From Candidatus Endomicrobium procryptotermitis (GTDB lineage: Bacteria; Elusimicrobiota; Endomicrobiia; Endomicrobiales; Endomicrobiaceae): a DNA stretch of 64,000 bases. Below the pieces are notes generated by a model. The model was not told the DNA's origin and ran no database searches. It was given only the letters and a program-made list of their open reading frames with translations. Below, piece by piece: positions 57,388 to 64,000 of the stretch. The first letter of the stretch is position 1; every line of letters starts with the position of its first letter. The stretch is taken from NCBI GenBank assembly GCA_031279415.1, contig JAITIP010000018.1, positions 124,001 to 188,000 on the forward strand. Direction: 5' to 3'. The position numbers and the translations under genes are program-made.

Positions 57388-58302
57388 ATGTTATATGATG
57401 TTATCATTATAGGCGGTGGTCCGTCAGGTTTGACTGCCGCCGTTTATGCTTCAAGAGCAGGGCTTTCGACTTTGCTTATAGAAAAAGCCGGCTGTGGTGG
57501 TCAAATGGCAATTACGGATTTGCTTGAGAATTATCCTGGATTTAACGGAATAAATGGATTTGAACTGGCTATGAAATTTGAAGCGCAGGCAAAAGAGTTT
57601 GGAACAGAAATAATTTATGATGAAGTGCTGGAATTGGAACTTAACGGCGATATTAAGCATGTTATTACTGTCAACGACAAATACAGCGCAAGAACCGTAA
57701 TTATTGCCGCAGGGACAAACGTTAAAAGACTCGACATTAGTGGAGAAGAGAAATTTATCGGCAGCGGAATATCTTTTTGTGCTACGTGCGACGCGCCTTT
57801 TTTTAGAGATAAAGACATTCTGGTGGTAGGCGGTGGAGATTCGGCTTTGCAAGAAGCTATTTATCTTGCAAAATTTGCTAAAAACGTTACCATTGTTCAC
57901 AGGAGAGACGCGTTCAGGGCAGCAAAGATTCTGCGAGAGCGAATTCTGACTTATCCAAATATTTCGATAATGTATAATACTATTCCTCAGGAAATAATAG
58001 GAACGGATGCCGTAGAAGGAGTGAAGTTGAAAAACATGAAGACAGAAGAAATTCGAATATTAAAAGTTCAAGGTGTTTTTGTTTTTATAGGTTTAATTCC
58101 TAACACCGGCTTTATATCGTATATGACGCTGGACGAGTTCGGTTATATTATTACCGACGATAATATGAAAACTTCAATTAAAGGGGTTTTTGCCTGTGGT
58201 GATATAAGAAAAAAAGATCTTAGGCAGATTGTTACGGCAGCTTCCGATGGAGCTCAAGCCGCAATTTCGGCTCAGTATTATATTGAAAAGTTCTTAAAAT
58301 AA
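57388..58302 (+). CDS. trxB: Thioredoxin reductase
   Basis: FAD/NADPH enzyme that reduces thioredoxin. FAD motif IIGGGPSGLTAAVYASRAG, redox-active pair in SFCATCDAPFF, NADPH motif VVGGGDSALQEAIYLAKF with VHRRDAFRA, and the C-terminal FAD loop GVFACGDI. 304 residues. Two bases before polA. Confidence 0.95.
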   Translation: MLYDVIIIGGGPSGLTAAVYASRAGLSTLLIEKAGCGGQMAITDLLENYPGFNGINGFELAMKFEAQAKEFGTEIIYDEVLELELNGDIKHVITVNDKYSARTVIIAAGTNVKRLDISGEEKFIGSGISFCATCDAPFFRDKDILVVGGGDSALQEAIYLAKFAKNVTIVHRRDAFRAAKILRERILTYPNISIMYNTIPQEIIGTDAVEGVKLKNMKTEEIRILKVQGVFVFIGLIPNTGFISYMTLDEFGYIITDDNMKTSIKGVFACGDIRKKDLRQIVTAASDGAQAAISAQYYIEKFLK

Positions 58303-58304
58303 CA

Positions 58305-61010
58305 ATGAAAAAATTCTACATAATTGATGGCAACGCGTACATACATAGAGCTTATCACGCTCTGCCGCCTCTTTCCACGTCGTATAATCAACAGGTAAAT
58401 GCAGTTTACGGTTTTATAAAGCTTTTATTAAAAATAAAAAATACTTTTAAGCCCGATTATATCGCCGTCTGTTTCGATTATCCTGCGAAAAATTTCAGGC
58501 ATGATATATTTCCCGAATATAAAGCTCACAGAAAACCTTTAGATGAAGCTCTAATAAGTCAAATGCCGATTGCCAGAGAAGCGGTGAAAGCTTTAAATAT
58601 TGTAGAGATTGAAGAGAAAGGCTATGAGGCCGATGATTTAATAGCGGCAATAGCAAAAAACAATAAAAAAGAAAAAATAGAAACGGTAATAGTTACGGGA
58701 GACAAAGATATTTTGCAGCTGGTAGAAAACGATTATATTCTCGTGTGGAACGATTCAAAAGATATAAAGTTTGATGAAGAAAAAGTCGAAGAAAAATTTG
58801 GAGTAAGACCTAAACAGCTTGCCGACGTATTTGCTTTGATGGGAGATGCTTCCGATAATGTGGCAGGAGTTAAGGGAATAGGTGAAAAAACTGCTGTTAA
58901 ACTTATAAAAGAGTACGGCACTCTAGAAAACGTTTTAAAAAATGTGAAATCCATTAAAGGAAATATGGGAAAACTCTTGGATCAGGGAAAAGAAGACGCG
59001 ATAAAAAGCAAAAAATTGGTGGAACTTACTGGAGACATTGGAATTGTAAGTAACAAAAGCGAGGAGGCTTATGCAAATAAGGAACTGGATTTAAGCAAAG
59101 CCTTGTCTTTTTTTAAAAAATACGAATTTAACAGTCTTATAGATAAGTTTTGTGGTAAAACTGGAGAAAAAGAGCTGTCGGCAAAAAAAGAGGAAATTCG
59201 CGAAGACGAATACGGAGATATACAGACGGAAACAGTTACATCTTCCCGGAGAGCCGCAGAAGTAGCCAAAGAAATAGAAGAAAGCGGAATTTTTGCGTTA
59301 AAGACCGTAGGCTCGTCTGCCGATTCTTTAAAAGCGCAGATTGTCGGTGTATCGGTGTGTATTAAAAATAAAGTTTTTTACATTCCAGTATGTCATAATG
59401 ATTTTATATCCGAACAAATCGGCATTGACGAATTTAAGAAGATTTTTTCTCATGTTTTATCTTCTGAAAAAGTAAAGAAAACAGGTCATGATTTAAAACA
59501 TGAAAGAAATATATATGCATTAAACGGCATTGAAATGCATGGCATATATTTTGACATAATGCTGGCCTCATATTGTTTAAATCCCGCTAAACCCCATGAC
59601 ATGTTGTCGATGTCAAAAGAATATCTAAATTCGGAAGCAGGAGATGACAGCTATCTCAGAAAAGCTTCTAAAAAAATCCTGCCTGCAGATTCCTCGATAG
59701 AACAAACTGCCCATTACGCGAATTCGATTTCTTTTTGCGCGTATCGTATTTTTAAATTATTTGAAAGAGAGATAAAAGATAAAAAAATATCAGAGCTTTT
59801 TTATAATATTGAAATGCCGCTTCTTAAAATTCTCTCGGAGATGGAGATTGCCGGCATTAAAGTTGATACAGAATTTCTGGGCGGATTGGATAAAAAAACG
59901 TCCTGTGAGGTTAAAAATATAGAAAACAATATTTACAAAATTTCCGGAGAAGAATTCAATATTAATTCTCCAAAACAGTTGTCTGCCGTAATGTTTGAAA
60001 AACTTAATCTTCCGGTTATAAAAAAGACTAAAACCGGCTATTCTACCGATGAAGAAGTTTTAAATGAGCTTTCTTCTTATGAGTTTGCGTCGGAAATTTT
60101 AAAGTTCAGGGAATTGCAGAAACTTAAGAGCACTTATATAGATCCGATAAGAGAGTACTGCCTGTATTACGGCGGCAGAATTCATACGATATTTAATCAA
60201 GCGGTTACGACTACCGGAAGATTGTCTTCTACGGAGCCCAATTTGCAAAATATTCCGATTAAATCTGAATACGGCAGAGAGTTCAGAAAAGTTTTTGTCC
60301 CGGAGAGAAATAAAATATTCATTTCTGCTGATTATTCGCAGATAGATCTGCGCGTTTTGGCTCATATATCAGCAGATAAAAAACTGATAGAGGCTTTTAA
60401 GCGCGGATACGACATTCACGCCGCTACGGCCAGAGAAGTTTTTAACATAGCGGACGGACAGCCTCTGAGTGACAATTTAAGAAGCGCTGCAAAGTCTATA
60501 AATTTTGGAATAGTGTACGGAATGTCTCCTTTTGGGCTGTCAAAACAGCTTAATATCGCATTTGCAAAAGCAAAGGAGTATATCGATGGATACTTTGTCA
60601 GATATGGCGGCGTAAAGAAATGGATGGAGAAAATTGTTGAAGATGCCACGGAAAATGGCTATGTTTCCACAATTACCGGCAGAGTCAGATATATGCCAGA
60701 GCTTAAATCTTCAAATGTACAGATAAGAGCCGCAGGGGAAAGAATGGCGATGAATACTCCGATTCAGGGAACTTCGGCGGATATTATTAAAATAGCGATG
60801 ATAAACATATATAATGAAATAAAAGTGAACAAACTGCATTCTCTGATGCTTTTGCAGGTTCATGACGATTTGTTATTCGAAGTTCCGCAAGATGAAAAAG
60901 ACATTATGATAAAAATAATCAAAAATAAAATGGAAAATGCGGTAAATCTTTCCGTTCCACTGGTTGTAGATGTTAAAATTGGAAAAAACTGGGGAGAGAT
61001 GAAGAAATGA
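58305..61010 (+). CDS. polA: DNA polymerase I with inactive proofreading domain
   Basis: Residues 1 to about 290 are the 5'-nuclease domain (VTGDKDILQL; ALMGDASDNVAGVKGIGEKTA). The 3'-5' exonuclease fold is kept at about 315-490, but its acidic residues are replaced: FALKTVGSS stands where FDTET is expected (Lys333, Val335), and HDLKHE replaces NLKYD. The polymerase domain is intact: motif A DYSQIDLRVLAHIS, motif B RSAAKSINFGIVYGMSPFG, motif C QVHDDLLFE. 901 residues, full length. Loss of proofreading also occurs in Thermus and Bacillus Pol I. Confidence 0.95.
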   Translation: MKKFYIIDGNAYIHRAYHALPPLSTSYNQQVNAVYGFIKLLLKIKNTFKPDYIAVCFDYPAKNFRHDIFPEYKAHRKPLDEALISQMPIAREAVKALNIVEIEEKGYEADDLIAAIAKNNKKEKIETVIVTGDKDILQLVENDYILVWNDSKDIKFDEEKVEEKFGVRPKQLADVFALMGDASDNVAGVKGIGEKTAVKLIKEYGTLENVLKNVKSIKGNMGKLLDQGKEDAIKSKKLVELTGDIGIVSNKSEEAYANKELDLSKALSFFKKYEFNSLIDKFCGKTGEKELSAKKEEIREDEYGDIQTETVTSSRRAAEVAKEIEESGIFALKTVGSSADSLKAQIVGVSVCIKNKVFYIPVCHNDFISEQIGIDEFKKIFSHVLSSEKVKKTGHDLKHERNIYALNGIEMHGIYFDIMLASYCLNPAKPHDMLSMSKEYLNSEAGDDSYLRKASKKILPADSSIEQTAHYANSISFCAYRIFKLFEREIKDKKISELFYNIEMPLLKILSEMEIAGIKVDTEFLGGLDKKTSCEVKNIENNIYKISGEEFNINSPKQLSAVMFEKLNLPVIKKTKTGYSTDEEVLNELSSYEFASEILKFRELQKLKSTYIDPIREYCLYYGGRIHTIFNQAVTTTGRLSSTEPNLQNIPIKSEYGREFRKVFVPERNKIFISADYSQIDLRVLAHISADKKLIEAFKRGYDIHAATAREVFNIADGQPLSDNLRSAAKSINFGIVYGMSPFGLSKQLNIAFAKAKEYIDGYFVRYGGVKKWMEKIVEDATENGYVSTITGRVRYMPELKSSNVQIRAAGERMAMNTPIQGTSADIIKIAMINIYNEIKVNKLHSLMLLQVHDDLLFEVPQDEKDIMIKIIKNKMENAVNLSVPLVVDVKIGKNWGEMKK

Positions 61011-61600
61011 TAATAGGACTTACGGGTGGCATAGCCATGGGAAAAAGTGAGAGTGCGAAACATTTTAAAAAAATGGGCGCCTACATAATAGACGCCGATG
61101 AGATTTCTCATGAGCTTACGGCAAAAGGGATGCCCGCCCTTGATGAACTTGTAAAATATTTCAGCAAAAACATATTGCGCAAAGATGGCGCTTTAAACAG
61201 AAAAAAACTTGCCGAAATAATTTTTACCAATCCAGAGTCGAAACTTAGGGTCGAAAAAATTTTGCATGCGTACATAATTTCATGCATTAATAAAATAATC
61301 GCAAAAAAATATAAAAGGCGCAATATAGTAATAGACGCACCTCTTCTTTTTGAAGTCGGACTAGACAGAATATGCGACAAGATAATCGTAATTTGGGCTC
61401 CTTATGACGTGCAGTCAAAAAGGCTTGCCAGTCGTGACAGGTTAAACGAAGAACAGGTAAAGAAAAGAATAGACTCCCAAATGTCGATAGAGAAAAAAAC
61501 AGGATTAGCGGATTATGTCGTTGACAATACGGGTTCAAAAGCGGCATTGGGCAGAAAAATAAAGGAGCTGTATTTGTTATTGACAACCAGAATAAAATGA
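61007..61600 (+). CDS. coaE: CoaE, dephospho-CoA kinase
   Basis: Last step of coenzyme A synthesis. P-loop GLTGGIAMGKSES, YIIDADEISHEL and VIDAPLLFEVGLD (CoA-binding) are present, as is the lid region with SRDRLNEEQVKKRIDSQM. 197 residues. Its ATG overlaps the polA stop (ATGA). The -35 box of the rho promoter lies in its last codons. Confidence 0.95.
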   Translation: MIIGLTGGIAMGKSESAKHFKKMGAYIIDADEISHELTAKGMPALDELVKYFSKNILRKDGALNRKKLAEIIFTNPESKLRVEKILHAYIISCINKIIAKKYKRRNIVIDAPLLFEVGLDRICDKIIVIWAPYDVQSKRLASRDRLNEEQVKKRIDSQMSIEKKTGLADYVVDNTGSKAALGRKIKELYLLLTTRIK

Positions 61601-61608
61601 TATATAAT
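61580..61608 (+). promoter_or_regulatory. Perfect-consensus sigma-70 promoter of rho
   Basis: TTGACA (61580-61585), exactly 17 bases, TATAAT (61603-61608). The -35 box lies inside the coaE coding end. No other promoter in the window has both boxes perfect. Confidence 0.85.
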
Positions 61609-61768
61609 TTGTCATCTTATAACATTCACTGAAAATCATTAAAATAACCCATAGGAAAATTAAATAAATCAAGAATTGTCATTTCCGCTTCTTTATGCTT
61701 TCCCAAAAAATATTCACCATAACCAATATTATAATTATAGCTATCAACATGAAACTCTGGAGGAGTTA
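61609..61768 (+). promoter_or_regulatory. C-rich, G-poor rho leader with a six-codon ORF
   Basis: The leader of about 155 bases is low in G. By hand count over about 61623-61748 there are near three C for each G, with YC-rich stretches such as TTTCCGCTTC and CTTTCCC. That is the composition of a Rho-loading (rut) site and suggests that Rho limits its own transcription, as known for E. coli rho. An ORF of six codons (MKLWRS, 61749-61769) runs over the rho SD, and its TAA overlaps the rho ATG by one base. Confidence 0.5.
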
Positions 61769-63055
61769 ATGGAAAAAGAGAAATCCATGGACGTATCGGT
61801 TTTGTCTAAAAGAACAATGGCAGAACTTACAAAGCTTGCAAAAGAACTTAAGCTTGACTCGGTAGCCGGCTTAAGAAAACAAGAGCTTATTGCGAAAATA
61901 CTGGAAGCCCAGACAAAAGAAAATAGTCTGGTTTACGATGAAGGAGTTCTTGAAATTCTTCCCGATGGATTCGGTTTTTTACGTTCTCCTGATTATAATT
62001 ATCTTCCGGGCCCGGACGATATATACATATCTCCTTCACAGATAAAAAAGTTTGCTTTAAGAAAAGGTGATACGGTTGCCGGATATGTTCGTCCACCGAA
62101 AGAACAAGAGCGTTTTTTTGCATTGTTGCAGGTAAAATCTATCAACGGTCAGGAAAATCTTGAAAATATAAGAGAGCGTTCTCTCTTTGATAATTTAACT
62201 CCTCTATATCCTAATGAAAAAATAGTTATGGAAACGAAAAAAGAAGAAGTCTCAACGCGTGTAATAGATATGCTTGTTCCGATAGGTAAAGGTCAAAGAG
62301 TTTTAATAAACGCCGCGCCGAGAACTGGAAAAACCGTTTTGCTTCAGAAAATTGCGAATGCCATAACCGAAAATAATCCAGATATAATTCTTATGGTTCT
62401 TCTTATAGATGAAAGACCGGAAGAAGTTACGGACATGCAGCGTTCCGTCAATGGAGAAGTCATATCTTCGACATTTGACGAACCTTCGGACAGACATATT
62501 CAAGTTGCTGAAATGGTAATTGAAAAAGCTAAAAGAATGGTTGAAAACGGCAAAAACGTTGTAGTTCTTCTCGATTCCATAACGAGATTGGCAAGGGCGT
62601 ATAATACTGCAATTCCGTCAAGTGGAAGAGTTCTTTCCGGAGGACTTGATTCGAACGCTTTACAGAGACCCAAAAGATTTTTTGGAGCGGCGCGAAATAT
62701 CGAAGAAGGCGGAAGTCTGACAATAATAGGAACAGCTTTGGTTGAAACCGGCAGCAGAATGGACGATGTTATTTTTGAAGAATTTAAAGGAACCGGCAAC
62801 TGTGAAATTTATCTTGACAGAAAACTTGCCGACAGAAGAGTGTTTCCTGCCATAGATTTACTGCGTTCCGGCACAAGAAAAGAAGAACTGCTGTTGAATG
62901 AAGATGAAAAAAATAAAATGTGGATATTGAGAAAGTGGATGAGCTCAATGAATTCTATAGAAGTAATGGAAGAGCTTACGAAGAGAATGCTTACTTCAAA
63001 ATCAAATAAAGATTTCCTTAAGCAAATGGAGTTGTCAAGTCTTGAAGGATTATGA
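61769..63055 (+). CDS. rho: Rho, transcription termination factor
   Basis: Hexameric RNA helicase. Rho-N domain ([17 protein letters not shown]), cold-shock-like RNA-binding domain ([20 protein letters not shown]), Walker A in [10 protein letters not shown], Walker B and Q-loop regions ([16 protein letters not shown]) and the R-loop [15 protein letters not shown] are all present. 428 residues. The ATG at 61769 has GGAGG 6 bases upstream; a TTG at 61676 would run through the leader and lacks an SD. Confidence 0.96.
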   Translation: MEKEKSMDVSVLSKRTMAELTKLAKELKLDSVAGLRKQELIAKILEAQTKENSLVYDEGVLEILPDGFGFLRSPDYNYLPGPDDIYISPSQIKKFALRKGDTVAGYVRPPKEQERFFALLQVKSINGQENLENIRERSLFDNLTPLYPNEKIVMETKKEEVSTRVIDMLVPIGKGQRVLINAAPRTGKTVLLQKIANAITENNPDIILMVLLIDERPEEVTDMQRSVNGEVISSTFDEPSDRHIQVAEMVIEKAKRMVENGKNVVVLLDSITRLARAYNTAIPSSGRVLSGGLDSNALQRPKRFFGAARNIEEGGSLTIIGTALVETGSRMDDVIFEEFKGTGNCEIYLDRKLADRRVFPAIDLLRSGTRKEELLLNEDEKNKMWILRKWMSSMNSIEVMEELTKRMLTSKSNKDFLKQMELSSLEGL

Positions 63056-63056
63056 A

Positions 63057-63172
63057 ATGTTCAAAAAAGGTATTAGCGAAGAGCAGCACAATTTAATAGT
63101 TTCAAAGACAAAAACGACAAAGAAGATATATGGAATAGAATGGAAAATATAAGAAAATTGATAGAGCGGTGA
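63057..63172 (+). pseudogene. Small frameshifted ORF after rho
   Basis: An ATG two bases after the rho stop opens MFKKGISEEQHNLIVSK and stops after 31 codons. The -1 frame from about 63105 reads KDKNDKEDIWNRMENIRKLIER to a TGA at 63170. Joined, the text is a coherent charged helical peptide of about 39 residues, so a one-base change is likely. I recognise no family. Confidence 0.4.
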
Positions 63173-63239
63173 TGACTAGATTAAATCTCAAAAATGCTAA
63201 AACAATATAATTTATATACTTATACCTCAGAGGTTTAGA

Positions 63240-64000
63240 ATGCCGCCGGCATTTTGGAATATATCGGAAAGAATTAAAAAAAATGATTTTCCTTTTTACT
63301 GTTTGCTGGCTGTTTTATCTTTATCCGTTTGTGGTGGATTTGTTTTTTCCGTTACATTCCAATCGGTTTTATTTATTATTCTTATTACCTGTTTTGCCTT
63401 TATATTTATAAAAAAAAAATTAAAAAATAATAATATATTTATTTTTATGTCTCTTCTTTTGACCGCCATATTTTTATCTTATCTTGGTGCGGATTTTCAG
63501 GTAAATGTCAGAAATGTGTCTTTGGGTTTTTTAAATGCGGTAATAGCTTTTTTTATAATGCTTTATGCGGATAACAGAAATAAGGAAAACGTTCTCCTCT
63601 CTCTTTTATTTTTAGGTTTGTGGGTTTCTTTTCTTTTATTTATTCAAATTTTTACAGGAAATAATATTGAACAGTCCGCATTTCTTAATATCAATATTAT
63701 CTCCGGGTTCCTGCTTGTTGTTTATACTTTGGCTTTAGGGTTTACGGAAAAAAATAAGTATCCTGTTTTTTTTCTATCCGTGTCTTTAATAATTTTTTTT
63801 GCAATAGCGGTTACTCATTCAAGAACGGCAGTAGTTCTTGCTTATGCTGTGACCGTATTTTATTTTTTAATAATCAGGAAAAACAACTACTTCCATATTT
63901 TTTTTATAGCAGTTTCATGTATTTTAATTGCAGGCATTGTTTATGCTTTTTATACAAAAACTGGATTACAGAGCTTATCCGAAAGATTTATATGGTGGAA
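63240..64000 (+). CDS. O-antigen ligase/polymerase-like membrane protein, 3' truncated by window
   Basis: Open from the ATG at 63240 (AGAGG upstream) to the end of the window, about 253 codons. Almost entirely hydrophobic segments with short loops. The segment AVTHSRTAVVLAYAV is the Wzy/WaaL family pattern (S-R-x-A before a helix), and LSERFIWWK at the window end matches the R-x-x-W-x that begins the large periplasmic loop. Such proteins join or polymerise O-chains on the periplasmic side. WaaL and Wzy cannot be told apart without the C terminus. Confidence 0.8.
   Translation, partial: MPPAFWNISERIKKNDFPFYCLLAVLSLSVCGGFVFSVTFQSVLFIILITCFAFIFIKKKLKNNNIFIFMSLLLTAIFLSYLGADFQVNVRNVSLGFLNAVIAFFIMLYADNRNKENVLLSLLFLGLWVSFLLFIQIFTGNNIEQSAFLNINIISGFLLVVYTLALGFTEKNKYPVFFLSVSLIIFFAIAVTHSRTAVVLAYAVTVFYFLIIRKNNYFHIFFIAVSCILIAGIVYAFYTKTGLQSLSERFIWW

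Noticed and set aside
63206-63211. TATAAT before the O-antigen ligase-like gene
   Set aside because: No acceptable -35 box at 16-18 bases; in DNA this AT-rich an isolated TATAAT is weak evidence.

Overview
The window is AT-rich, gene-dense bacterial DNA with standard stop codon usage. LolA, an LptD-like protein, KdsD, an O-antigen ligase-like protein and a RodZ/FtsW/MurG set point to a diderm, LPS-type envelope. Gene content, base composition and several small frameshifted gene relics would suit an Elusimicrobiota (Endomicrobium-like) bacterium. That placement is inference from general knowledge and was not tested by any search.

Layout. 1-4649 (+): end of ftsW, then murG, surE, uvrB. 4723-15739 (-): a long run, in transcription order rpsO, pnp, accB, a winged-helix protein, ftsK, lolA, rodZ-like, rimO, pgsA, pgpA, a metallo-beta-lactamase-fold hydrolase and a Xer recombinase. 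A transposase relic and a divergent promoter pair separate it from 16002-18939 (+), which holds a PIN-PhoH ATPase and a double-nuclease DUF2779 protein. 19223-33728 (+): surface polysaccharide genes (two epimerases, a UDP-sugar dehydrogenase, a sugar nucleotidyltransferase, GT-D, GT8, GT9 and GT2 glycosyltransferases, an LtaS/MdoB-like sulfatase) interleaved with recA, metK and ahcY. 34049-39399 (+): a partial histidine cluster (hisD, B, H, A, F, I) plus trpF. 39484-46663 (+): kdsD, accD, folC, a ROK kinase, lptD-like and rfbB. 46861-54721 (+): a Tad/Flp pilus locus (TadE, Flp, CpaB, a CpaE-like/CpaF fusion, TadB, TadC), then a lipoprotein and a PorV/UPF0164-like outer-membrane protein. 54833-64000 (+): tRNA-Gly(CCC), def, fmt, trxA, a TlpA-like protein, trxB, polA, coaE, rho and the start of an O-antigen ligase/polymerase-like gene.

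Decay. At least five loci are broken gene remnants: an integrase-type transposase tail, a frameshifted secreted protein after recA, a second GT8 tail, a frameshifted small gene between hisD and hisB, and a UDP-glucose dehydrogenase tail after rfbB. Two or three weaker cases exist. This suggests a genome undergoing reduction while keeping core replication, envelope and amino-acid genes.

Most interesting observations: the CpaF ATPase with a fused, P-loop-less MinD/CpaE-like domain; the rho leader (perfect consensus promoter, C-rich G-poor leader, six-codon ORF whose stop overlaps the rho start); an apparently leaderless hisD; mutually exclusive base pairing in the metK-ahcY spacer; a DNA polymerase I with a dead proofreading site; and the DUF2779 protein carrying complete motifs for two nuclease folds plus an Fe-S cluster. 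No CRISPR array, prophage or intact insertion sequence was seen.
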